A stretch of DNA of 64,000 nucleotides, from the NCBI RefSeq assembly GCF_958301595.1, contig NZ_CATQJU010000001.1, positions 1,426,001 through 1,490,000 of the forward strand, in the 5' to 3' direction. The position numbers were made by a program, and so were the translations under genes. The notes under the pieces were generated by a model. It was not told the origin of the DNA, made no database searches, and was given only the letters and a program-made list of their open reading frames with translations. The DNA is from Porphyromonas vaginalis (GTDB lineage: Bacteria > Bacteroidota > Bacteroidia > Bacteroidales > Porphyromonadaceae). This document shows, one piece after another, positions 1 through 5,877 of the stretch. How positions within the stretch are numbered: position 1 is the stretch's first letter; every line of letters starts with the position of its first letter.

Positions 1-377
1 GGCGTCATCGGCATACGGGGACCGTAGGTCACTTTGTCCACAAAGAGGTAGTCACCCACGAGGAGTGTCTTCTCCAGAGAAGAGGTGGGGATGGCAAAAT
101 TCTGAATGAAGAAGATGCTGAGCAGATGCACGCCGATGACCGCCCAGAGGAGGTCTGCCAGTAAGGAGACGAAGCCCCGCAGCGTCTTGTTCTTGATGTT
201 GCGATACCAAGACCAATTGATGAACTTGGTAAAGTAGTAGTCCAGGATAAAGGGGAGGAAGACCAACCAAAAGGGTCCCGCCCAGAGTATGCAGAAGAGG
301 AGGTAGAGGATCGGTATGACGATGGCTACAATCTTCTGAAAGAGGGTCTTCTCTTGCCAGTGAAGCTTGATTTTCAT
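1..377 (-). CDS. lepB: Signal peptidase I, C-terminal part beyond the window edge
   Basis: Membrane protease that removes signal peptides from exported proteins. The reading frame opens at an ATG at 375-377 and runs off the left edge without a stop, so only about 125 N-terminal residues are present. It begins MKIKLHWQEKTLFQK, has hydrophobic segments at about residues 15-45 and 75-95, then the catalytic-serine box PTSSLEKTLLVGDYLFVDK and YGPRMPMTP, the Bacteroidota form of the box B region. The usual Ser-Met pair is Ser-Leu here. It lies 27 bp downstream of dapB in the same direction, so the two are probably cotranscribed. The Lys of the Ser-Lys dyad would lie outside the window. Confidence 0.88.
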   Translation of the reverse strand, partial: MKIKLHWQEKTLFQKIVAIVIPILYLLFCILWAGPFWLVFLPFILDYYFTKFINWSWYRNIKNKTLRGFVSLLADLLWAVIGVHLLSIFFIQNFAIPTSSLEKTLLVGDYLFVDKVTYGPRMPMT

Positions 378-404
378 AGCGTGAAAGGGGCTGTATGGGT
401 AGGA

Positions 405-1130
405 CTATTTGTGTAGGATGAGGTCACGCATAGACCAGACGCCTACGGGGTGCTGTAGGAGATACTCAGCGGCGAGGGTGGCTCCTAGCGCAAAGCCCCG
501 ACGGCTATAAGCCTCGTGGCGTAGCGTTATCTCATCGATATCAGAGTGGTAGATGACGGAGTGGATGCCAGGCACCTCGCCCTCACGGATTGCCTCGATG
601 CCGAGAGAACCATCGTGCGTCTCTACGCCTAGATGCCAGTCGTGTAGCGAAGGGGTCTGCTCGATCAGTCCCTCAGCCAGTGTGATCGCAGTGCCGCTCG
701 GCGCATCAAGCTTGTGTATGTGATGCGTCTCCTGAATGCGTGGCGTGTACTCGGGATAGGGAGCCATGAGCTGTGCGAGTTGCTCGTTGAGGATCATCAT
801 CAGATTCATCCCGAGGCTAAAGTTGAACGCAGCAAAGAGTCCCCCACGGCCAGAGCTTTGCACCTCTGACTTGAGCTCCTCTAGTTGCTCCTTCCAGCCC
901 GTACTGCCCGTGACTACGGGTAATCCCGCCTTTAGGGCGGCCTGGCAAAGCTGGTAGCCACTCTCAGGGGTGGAAAACTCAATGGCGACGTCGGCCTCTC
1001 GCAGAGAACCATCCTCCAGTAGGGCAGCGTCAGCCTTATCTATACGAGCGACCACCTGATGTCCGCGCTGGGTGGCGACCTCTTCGATCATGTGCCCCAT
1101 GCGTCCGTATCCGAGTATAGCGATTTTCAT
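405..1130 (-). CDS. dapB: 4-hydroxy-tetrahydrodipicolinate reductase
   Basis: Reduces hydroxy-tetrahydrodipicolinate with NAD(P)H in the lysine/meso-diaminopimelate pathway, in the cytoplasm. The frame is open further upstream, but the Rossmann start MKIAILGYGRMG fixes the start at 1130; the 19 residues before it do not look like DapB. About 241 residues remain, normal for the shorter Bacteroidota form. The signature THHIHKLDAPSGTA carries the catalytic His and Lys. Its neighbours are lepB 27 bp downstream and an OmpH-like lipoprotein gene 78 bp upstream, all leftward. High certainty. Confidence 0.96.
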   Translation of the reverse strand: MKIAILGYGRMGHMIEEVATQRGHQVVARIDKADAALLEDGSLREADVAIEFSTPESGYQLCQAALKAGLPVVTGSTGWKEQLEELKSEVQSSGRGGLFAAFNFSLGMNLMMILNEQLAQLMAPYPEYTPRIQETHHIHKLDAPSGTAITLAEGLIEQTPSLHDWHLGVETHDGSLGIEAIREGEVPGIHSVIYHSDIDEITLRHEAYSRRGFALGATLAAEYLLQHPVGVWSMRDLILHK

Positions 1131-1208
1131 AGTAGTTAGTAGCGGTTTGATAAGCCAGTGTGCGTGAGGAGCGATATGTCTCCTCACAGCACACGTAGTG
1201 TAGGTTTT

Positions 1209-1838
1209 TTACTTCTTAGCTTCCTTAGTCTCCTTAGACTTAGCTTGGTAAGCAGCGTTGAGGAAGTCGAGGACTTCTTGGGTAATGTCAAAGCCTTCGC
1301 CAGCGTACATAACCCCCTCCAGACCTACGGAGGTGAGGATTAGGTCATACTTCTTATCTGCGTTGAAAGCTTTGAGCTGAGCGGTTACCTCATCGTGTAG
1401 CGCCTTCTGTGCATCAGTTTGTGCTTTCATAGCCTCCTCGGCATAGCGTTGCTCCAGTTGAGCACCCTCTTGCTGCATAGCGGTGATGCGCTTCTCCTCG
1501 GCATCGACCTGAGCCTGAGAGGTGAAGAGCCCCTTCTGAGCCTTCTCCATATAGCTTGCATAGGCTTTTTGAGCCTGTTGCATCTTGTTAGCGAGAGTCT
1601 GCTGATTGCGCTTGAGCTGGGCCTCTATCTGCTTGTTTGCATCGACATAGTACTCGTAGTTCTTGTAGAGCGAGTCGAGAGATACGACGCCTATCTTGAG
1701 CGTATGATCGCCCGTAGATGCATTCTCAGTGAGTGCCTCTGAAGTAGCAGTCTGCCCATCGGACTGCTTCTTCTGGCAGCTACCGAATAGGAGAGACGCA
1801 ACGAGTAAGGAGAGTAGAAGGATTGATTTCTGATTCAT
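1209..1838 (-). CDS. OmpH/Skp-like periplasmic lipoprotein
   Basis: A 209-residue protein with a lipoprotein signal peptide (MNQKSILLLSLLVASLLFGSC, lipobox LFGSC, Cys about 21), then a beta segment (IGVVSLDSLYKNYEYY), a long Gln/Lys/Ala-rich coiled coil at about residues 70-150, and a closing beta segment with YDLILTSVGLEGVMYAGEGFDIT. That order is the Skp/OmpH fold, a trimeric holdase for outer-membrane proteins. Lipidation is an addition relative to classical Skp and would tether it to a membrane. It stands first or second in the run leading to dapB and lepB. Family assignment is confident; the client proteins are unknown. Confidence 0.85.
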   Translation of the reverse strand: MNQKSILLLSLLVASLLFGSCQKKQSDGQTATSEALTENASTGDHTLKIGVVSLDSLYKNYEYYVDANKQIEAQLKRNQQTLANKMQQAQKAYASYMEKAQKGLFTSQAQVDAEEKRITAMQQEGAQLEQRYAEEAMKAQTDAQKALHDEVTAQLKAFNADKKYDLILTSVGLEGVMYAGEGFDITQEVLDFLNAAYQAKSKETKEAKK

Positions 1839-1880
1839 ATAAGTTGTAGTGTTGATTGACGAGTAGGATAGGAGAGAGGA

Positions 1881-2096
1881 TTATTGCGGGTCATCGGCTA
1901 GACGGTCGGCTAGGTTTTGCCTTGAGGCTAGCTCCGCCATCTGCTTGTTGGCGCATCCTATACCTCTCTTCTTAAGTGCTTTACTATCCTCTATATGCGA
2001 ACTCTGAGGGCTCTTGTCGCCCTTGACGATCAGTCGCAAGGCGAGTAGGACTACGGCAAGTCCGATGAGGATAATGGATATGATGATGAGTTTCAT
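1881..2096 (-). CDS. Small single-pass membrane protein, function unknown
   Basis: A 71-residue protein. The frame is open for another 30 codons upstream, but the hydrophobic start MKLIIISIILIGLAVVLLAL makes 2096 the likely start. It has one membrane segment (about residues 2-22), then a polar tail with a GIGCANKQMAELASRQ stretch. I do not recognise the function; short proteins of this form occur in Bacteroidota genomes. The OmpH-like gene follows 42 bp downstream in the same direction, so a shared transcript is likely. A TACCTTTG element on this strand lies about 60 bp upstream. Confidence 0.6.
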   Translation of the reverse strand: MKLIIISIILIGLAVVLLALRLIVKGDKSPQSSHIEDSKALKKRGIGCANKQMAELASRQNLADRLADDPQ

Positions 2097-2155
2097 AGTT
2101 TTTCTTAGTATATTTGCAGAGGGAGAGTAGCACGGTGCTACAGCTCTCAGGTAGA

Positions 2156-2163
2156 CAAAGGTA
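2156..2163 (-). promoter_or_regulatory. TACCTTTG -7 element for the leftward operon
   Basis: On the minus strand this is TACCTTTG, the Bacteroidota -7 element. It sits in a near-perfect palindrome (ACAAAGGTATACCTTTTGT) whose other strand reads TACCTTTTG toward pepD. A start about 7 nt downstream would give a leader of roughly 50 nt containing the small hairpin GTAGCACCGTGCTAC. Confidence 0.5.
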
Positions 2164-2259
2164 TACCTTTTGTCGGACTTACGCACGCATTTGAGGTGAC
2201 AAACTGATATCGTGCGGTAGTTAACGCACTTATATTCTAACTTTTCAAAGCAATAAACG

Positions 2260-3723
2260 ATGCAAATAACAGATCTAACTCACATGCCCATCTGGCAGCA
2301 CTTCTACGAAATTACCAAGATCCCTCGTCCCTCCAAGCACGAGGAGCAGATACTGGCTTTCCTTAAGAAGTTTGCCGAGGAGCATAACCTAGACTATGCG
2401 CAGGATAAGACAGGCAACATCGTCATCCGCAAGGGTGCTACGCCTGGCATGGAGGACCGCGAGACCATCATCCTCCAGGGTCACGTAGATATGGTCTGCG
2501 AGAAGAATAGTGACGTAGAGCATGACTTCTACAAAGATCCTATCAAGACGCAGATCACCGACGGATGGATTCACGCTGAGGGTACGACCCTAGGAGCTGA
2601 CAACGGTATTGGTGTCGCAGCAGGGCTAGCGGTCCTGACAGACCCCACCGTAGAGCATGGACCCGTCGAGTGCCTCTTCACAGTAGATGAGGAGACTGGT
2701 CTGACCGGTGCCATGGGTATCGAGCCAGGCTTCGTCCAGGGACGCATCCTCATCAACCTCGATAGTGAGGATGAGGGCGAGATGTTCATCGGTTGCGCTG
2801 GTGGTATGGGTACGATGGCATTCTTTGACTACACCACAGAGGCTACGCCTGCTGGGCAGATAGCTCTCGAGGTGAAGGTGAGTGGTCTCAAGGGTGGACA
2901 CAGCGGTGGTGACATCCATGTCGGTCTAGGCAATGCCAATAAGCTCCTCGTGCGCTACCTATATAAGGTACTTAAGGAGGTACCCGAGATGCGCCTAGCT
3001 ACGATCGATGGTGGTAACCTACACAACGCTATCGCTCGTGAGGCTAAGGCTGTCATCACGATCCCTGCCAATCGCAAGGAGAATCTAGCTATCTGGGCAA
3101 ACGAGATGGACGCTGAGTTCCGCAACGAGCTCAAGAAGGTCGATCCTAATGTCAACCTCCGTGTGGAGACAACCACAACCCCTAAGGAGGTTGTCGACAA
3201 GAAGACGGCTGACACGGTCATCCGTACACTCTACGCTTGTCCTCACGGCGTGATGGGCATGAGCCACTCACTGGAGGGGCTCGTAGAGACCTCTACCAAC
3301 CTAGCCAGTGTCAAGATGAAAGAGGGCAATGTGATCAGCATCGAGACGAGCCAGCGCAGCTCTACCGAGTCGCTCAAGGAGGATGTAGGCAATATGCTCC
3401 TTGCTCTCTTCGAGCTAGCAGGTGCACGCACAGAGGTACGTGACGGCTATCCCGGTTGGGCTCCTAACCCCGACTCTGAGATCCTAAAGGTCGCTGAGAG
3501 TACCTATCGCGAGCTCTTCGGCAAGGAGCCAAAGGTCAAGGCTATCCACGCAGGTCTTGAGTGCGGACTCTTCCTAGCGAAGTATCCTTACCTTGACATG
3601 GTATCCTTCGGTCCGACGATGCGTGACGTACACTCACCCGCAGAGCGCATGGAGGTCCAGACGGTGGAGATGTTCTGGCGTCACCTCGTAGCGATCCTCA
3701 AGAACGCTCCTAAGCGCAAGTAA
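2260..3723 (+). CDS. pepD: Aminoacyl-histidine dipeptidase (Xaa-His dipeptidase), M20 family
   Basis: Cytosolic zinc dipeptidase that splits Xaa-His and related dipeptides, fitting an amino-acid-fermenting anaerobe. It has 487 residues, the usual length. Metal and catalytic motifs are in order: LQGHVDMVCEKN (His, Asp), GADNGIGVA (bridging Asp), VDEETGLTG (catalytic Glu pair), LDSEDEGEMFIG, and a C-terminal MRDVHSPAERM region with the last zinc His. The dimerisation lid lies around residues 200-380, beginning with the GGHSGGDIH loop. A TAACTTTT sequence at 2238-2245 could be a promoter, but it would leave almost no leader. Hairpins follow the stop. Confidence 0.96.
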   Translation: MQITDLTHMPIWQHFYEITKIPRPSKHEEQILAFLKKFAEEHNLDYAQDKTGNIVIRKGATPGMEDRETIILQGHVDMVCEKNSDVEHDFYKDPIKTQITDGWIHAEGTTLGADNGIGVAAGLAVLTDPTVEHGPVECLFTVDEETGLTGAMGIEPGFVQGRILINLDSEDEGEMFIGCAGGMGTMAFFDYTTEATPAGQIALEVKVSGLKGGHSGGDIHVGLGNANKLLVRYLYKVLKEVPEMRLATIDGGNLHNAIAREAKAVITIPANRKENLAIWANEMDAEFRNELKKVDPNVNLRVETTTTPKEVVDKKTADTVIRTLYACPHGVMGMSHSLEGLVETSTNLASVKMKEGNVISIETSQRSSTESLKEDVGNMLLALFELAGARTEVRDGYPGWAPNPDSEILKVAESTYRELFGKEPKVKAIHAGLECGLFLAKYPYLDMVSFGPTMRDVHSPAERMEVQTVEMFWRHLVAILKNAPKRK

Positions 3724-3760
3724 TCATAGCTAAGGCTGCTGATCCACTAGTCAGCAGAAC

Positions 3761-3880
3761 AAAAACAACGAGAAGGCTCAGTCGCAGCGATGCGGTTGAG
3801 CCTTCTGTGCTCTAGGCATCACTCGTTGAGCATGATCGATAGCTCTTCAGCGACCACCCTGTCAAGGTTTCATTGATAGA
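3761..3880 (-). ncRNA. Candidate small RNA facing the sRNA array
   Basis: A minus-strand TACCTTTG element (3886-3893) stands about 7 nt before a stretch with no reading frame. It ends in a hairpin, AGAAGGCTCA/TGAGCCTTCT, closed further by CAACG/CGTTG and followed by TTTTT. Promoter, closing stem and U-tract within about 120 nt match the design of the plus-strand units to the right. No clear -33 element is visible. It could instead just be a bidirectional terminator with a chance promoter. Confidence 0.45.
3771..3806. terminator. Bidirectional hairpin terminator after pepD
   Basis: A 10-bp stem (AGAAGGCTCA / TGAGCCTTCT) with a further CGC/GCG pairing in the loop. The minus-strand reading is followed by CGTTGTTTTTG, a U-tract. 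A smaller hairpin, CTGCTGA/TCAGCAG, lies at 3736-3757 just after the pepD stop. Confidence 0.75.
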
Positions 3881-4015
3881 GAGTGCAAAGGTAATAAAAG
3901 AGCCCCTTGCGACTGAACTCTTGTGCCCTCAACGTCGCTCTGTAATCACCAAGCGTCTCAACACTCCATAAAGAAGAGCTTGTCAGATTCAAAGATAGTT
4001 GCTACCTTTGTGGCA

Positions 4016-4100
4016 AGAAAGAGCAGGTTCACTCGGCCTGCCTTTAATTATAGGCTATATACTGCGTTTGCAGTACGAACCCGGGGAGCTTCCTCTTTTC
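4016..4100 (+). ncRNA. sRNA unit A of the tandem array
   Basis: Promoter: TTG at 3980-3982, 20 bp, TACCTTTG at 4003-4010. The RNA is closed by a 12-bp stem with one mismatch: AAAGAG (4018-4023) with CTCTTT (4093-4098), and AGGTTC (4025-4030) with GAGCTT (4086-4091). Inside are GCCT/AGGC (4040-4055) and TACTGC-GTTT-GCAGTA (4060-4075). The closing stem runs into TTTT, so it can double as the terminator. The core GCCTTTAATTATAGGC and the following CTATATACTG are shared with unit A2, and in variant form with unit B. Confidence 0.7.
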
Positions 4101-4131
4101 CCTTTGGAATATAAACCGTATCTTTGCGGTA

Positions 4132-4202
4132 GAAGAGGTAAACACTCGAGCCGCCTTTAATTGAAGGCTATATTCTGTAATGGAACGAATTGAGGTTTAC
4201 CC
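4132..4202 (+). ncRNA. sRNA unit B of the tandem array (paralogue of A)
   Basis: TATCTTTG lies at 4119-4126; the -33 element is weak. The closing stem is GGTAAAC (4137-4143) with GTTTACC (4195-4201), extended by CTC/GAG across one bulged A. Inside, GCCTT/AAGGC (4153-4168) has the same loop bases (TAATT) as units A and A2. Sequence outside this core differs from A while the pairing layout is kept. No U-tract follows, so the transcript may continue into unit C and end at its terminator. Confidence 0.65.
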
Positions 4203-4227
4203 ATCACGCTTGCTGTAAAGGCAAGAA

Positions 4228-4305
4228 ACGACGTACATCCCAATGTGAGTCTCACCTAAACGTCGGGAACGAGGTAAGGGCGTTTGGGGTGTACGTCCTT
4301 TTTTA
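4228..4305 (+). ncRNA. sRNA unit C (or 3' half of a B-C transcript)
   Basis: Closed by a 12-bp stem: GACGTACATCCC (4230-4241) with GGGGTGTACGTC (4286-4297, one G-U), directly followed by CTTTTTT. Inside are AAACG/CGTTT (4258-4262 with 4281-4285) and GTGA-GTC-TCAC (4245-4255), giving a three-way junction. I see no TAnnTTTG element immediately upstream, so it may be transcribed from the promoter of unit B. Confidence 0.65.
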
Positions 4306-4403
4306 CAGGAGGACAGAGGCTCTTTTGCTAAGCGAAGTCACGACGACACTTATTACATCTTTGATAAGTCTGTCATTTCAAATATAATTACTACCTTTGT
4401 AGT

Positions 4404-4485
4404 GCGAGGGTGTCGTTTAATTCTCCTCTAGTTGTGGAGGAACGCCCCTTGCTCCAGGCCCAAGTGGATTACTTGGGCTTTTTTT
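4404..4485 (+). ncRNA. sRNA unit D of the tandem array, with separate terminator
   Basis: TACCTTTG lies at 4392-4399, with CTG at the -33 position 19 bp upstream. Closing stem: GCGAGGG (4404-4410) with CCCCTTGC (4445-4452, one G-U). Inner hairpin: TCCTC/GAGGA (4424-4441). This unit has its own intrinsic terminator, GCCCAAG (4458-4464) with CTTGGGC (4472-4478) and seven U residues, the clearest in the array. Confidence 0.72.
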
Positions 4486-4562
4486 GCGCCTTGGCAAGTC
4501 ACCTTGCGTCTTGCTTTGCTGGTAAGCGAGGTGCTTCAAATATAGCTACTACCATTGTGGCA

Positions 4563-4655
4563 CAGGAAGGGAAGTTATTTAGGCGATGTGCGCGAGTAAC
4601 GTCAAGCTGCCACTTCCCTGATTGTTTAGAAGCCGGGCTAAGCTCGGCTTCTTCT
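4563..4655 (+). ncRNA. sRNA unit E of the tandem array
   Basis: TACCATTG lies at 4550-4557, a one-base variant of the -7 element; the sequence just upstream (CTTCAAATATAGCTAC) resembles that before unit D. Closing stem: GGGAAGT (4569-4575) with ACTTCCC (4612-4618), perfect. It is followed by the hairpin AGAAGCCG/CGGCTTCT (4628-4652), which may terminate, although the U-tract is poor. Confidence 0.6.
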
Positions 4656-4721
4656 ATGCCACTAGCCGGATTGTTCTGCAGGAAGGCTTGTCGTTTGAAT
4701 TGTAAATAGTAACTTTGCAGA

Positions 4722-4797
4722 CAGAGAGCAATTGGTTGGAAGTCTTCCGTACGTTATAGAGCGTTATAAAGGGAAGCACTAACTAATTGCTCTTTTT
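4722..4797 (+). ncRNA. sRNA unit F of the tandem array
   Basis: TTG at 4688-4690, 19 bp, TAACTTTG at 4710-4717: a good promoter. Closing stem: AGAGCAATTGGTT (4725-4737) with AACTAATTGCTCT (4781-4793), 13 bp with one G-U and extendable by two more pairs. The inner stem is CTTCC/GGAAG (4744-4748 with 4772-4776). The closing stem runs into TTTTT, forming the terminator. Confidence 0.75.
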
Positions 4798-4877
4798 CGT
4801 TTACAGACGGGGGACGCCGTAGATTTCTATCTCATGGCGAGTTGCTCATCTGAGATATTGTCACTACCTTTGTGGCA

Positions 4878-4954
4878 AGAAGGAGGAGTTTCTGATATTA
4901 GTCTTTCCCAGGGCCGTGGAGCAGGGAGCGAGCGTTCAGAAGCCCCTCTTTTGT
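4878..4954 (+). ncRNA. sRNA unit G of the tandem array
   Basis: TACCTTTG lies at 4865-4872, followed by TGTGGCAAGAA as in unit A. The closing stem is about 16 bp with one mismatch: TTCTGA (4890-4895) with TCAGAA (4936-4941), continued by GGAGG with CCTCT and A/U pairs, ending in CTCTTTTGTT. The interior holds CCC/GGG pairings. The promoter-upstream block (TTGCTCATCTGAGATATTGTC) recurs almost identically before unit H. Confidence 0.7.
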
Positions 4955-5100
4955 TGTCTGTAGATGCGTGGTCGTTTCGTTTATTGTTATAGACTCTGCG
5001 ACTCTCATCGCAAATCTACTGAGCAGATTTACGTGTAGTTCGCTACAAGAGACGCACCCCATGTGAGACTCGCAAGGTCTAGGTCGTTGTTTTGCTCATC
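4955..5100 (+). other. Hairpin-rich stretch between sRNA units G and H
   Basis: No TAnnTTTG element and no reading frame. It holds AAATCT/AGATTT (about 5012-5029), TGTAG-TTCG-CTACA (about 5033-5046) and a short GAC/GTC hairpin. It may be a decayed or promoter-poor unit of the same array. Confidence 0.35.
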
Positions 5101-5125
5101 TCAGACATTGTCATTACCTTCGCGA

Positions 5126-5172
5126 TGTGAGGTTCGGTAAGAGATCGGGCTTGCGCCCCGTCGTTCGTCACT
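5126..5172 (+). ncRNA. sRNA unit H, possibly the 5' half of an H-A2 transcript
   Basis: TACCTTCG at 5115-5122 is a variant -7 element, preceded by a near copy of the unit G promoter region. GTGA (5126-5129) can pair with TCAC (5168-5171) around the hairpin CGGGC-TTG-CGCCCCG. No U-tract follows, and unit A2 starts within a few bases, so one transcript covering both is plausible. Confidence 0.45.
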
Positions 5173-5177
5173 CCTAA

Positions 5178-5264
5178 GAAAGAGCTAATTCACTCAGCCT
5201 GCCTTTAATTATAGGCTATATACTGCGTTTGCAGTAAGAACCTGAGGAGTTGGCTCTTCTTTTT
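5178..5264 (+). ncRNA. sRNA unit A2, close paralogue of unit A
   Basis: Shares 35-40 bases almost unchanged with unit A, including GCCTTTAATTATAGGC and the TACTGC-GTTT-GCAGTA hairpin. Its 12-bp closing stem is unbroken: AAGAGCTAATTC (5180-5191) with GAGTTGGCTCTT (5247-5258), then CTTTTT. Relative to A, one G-C pair has become A-U and the single mismatch has become C-G, as expected for a stem kept by selection. Confidence 0.7.
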
Positions 5265-5273
5265 ATCTAGGTC

Positions 5274-5371
5274 TGAGGCATCATATACAATGAACTCATT
5301 GACCTCTCTACGCCTCGCTTGTTGATCATGTGTAGCTCCTGACTGAGCGATTATGAAGCAACATCCTTGGC
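5274..5371. repeat. R2 repeat, copy a (about 95 bp)
   Basis: First of four copies of a short dispersed element that starts with a TATATAATG-like block and ends with GCGATTATAATGCGTCA-like sequence. Ends are imperfect inverted repeats (best preserved in copy c). This copy is the most diverged. It abuts R1 copy 1. Confidence 0.65.
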
Positions 5372-5379
5372 TGGACAAA

Positions 5380-5690
5380 TTCAACGCCGACCCGCAACAA
5401 TAATTTAGATCCGACTACACTTCGACACGAGACGGCATCGGGAAAAAGTGATTTCCACGTGGATATTTCGAAATCTCCACGTGGAGAATAAAAAATTCTT
5501 CGGAGGAATCAAATGAAACTTCGGAAGAATCAAATGAAACTTCGGAAGAATCAAAACGCCCCCACGTGGAAAAAGAAAAATATCCACGTGGAGATTTGAG
5601 ATTCCCCACGTGGATATTCGAGAAAGGAGGGGATCGGACAGACTTTCTCGTAAAGATATGTAAATAGAGATTAGAGGTTAGAGATTAGAG
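5380..5690. repeat. R1 repeat, copy 1: eight symmetric boxes at 21-22 bp steps
   Basis: Box centres lie at about 5458.5, 5480.5, 5502, 5523, 5544, 5565.5, 5587.5 and 5609.5. The first two and last three boxes are CCACGTGG; the middle three are TTCGGAGG/TTCGGAAG units in a 21-bp direct repeat. The left flank contains ACAATAATTTAGATC and the right flank TAAAGATATGTAAATAGAG, both conserved in the other copies. No credible protein. On the minus strand the right flank reads TATCTTTA, close to a -7 element. Confidence 0.8.
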
Positions 5691-5692
5691 AG

Positions 5693-5788
5693 CAGGGGTG
5701 ACACACATATATATAATGGACCTCATCTATCCCCTTGCTTGTCACTCATGTGTAGCTCCTAGGAGAGCGATTATAATCGTCAGCCCTC
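5693..5788. repeat. R2 repeat, copy b
   Basis: Second R2 copy, from GGGGTGAC to GTCAGCCCT, with the internal TATATAATGGACCTCATC block and the GATTATAATCGTCAGCC end. Together with copy a it brackets R1 copy 1, giving the order R2-R1-R2. Confidence 0.7.
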
Positions 5789-5877
5789 TAGGAGGCTTAT
5801 ATTTTTTAGAAACTTATTTCCTTTGCGCGGCCGTACATTTTTTTGTGCGGTGCAACAACCAAATCTATAAGACTTTT

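Noticed and set aside
3923-4709. Open frames of 60-110 codons across the sRNA array
   Set aside because: No family resemblance, odd composition, and they cut across promoters, stems and terminators of the RNA units.
5405-5609. Two minus-strand frames in R1, and similar ones at 39403-39786 and 53047-53286
   Set aside because: Low-complexity translation of the box repeats (runs like SSEVSFDSSE); frames shift between copies.
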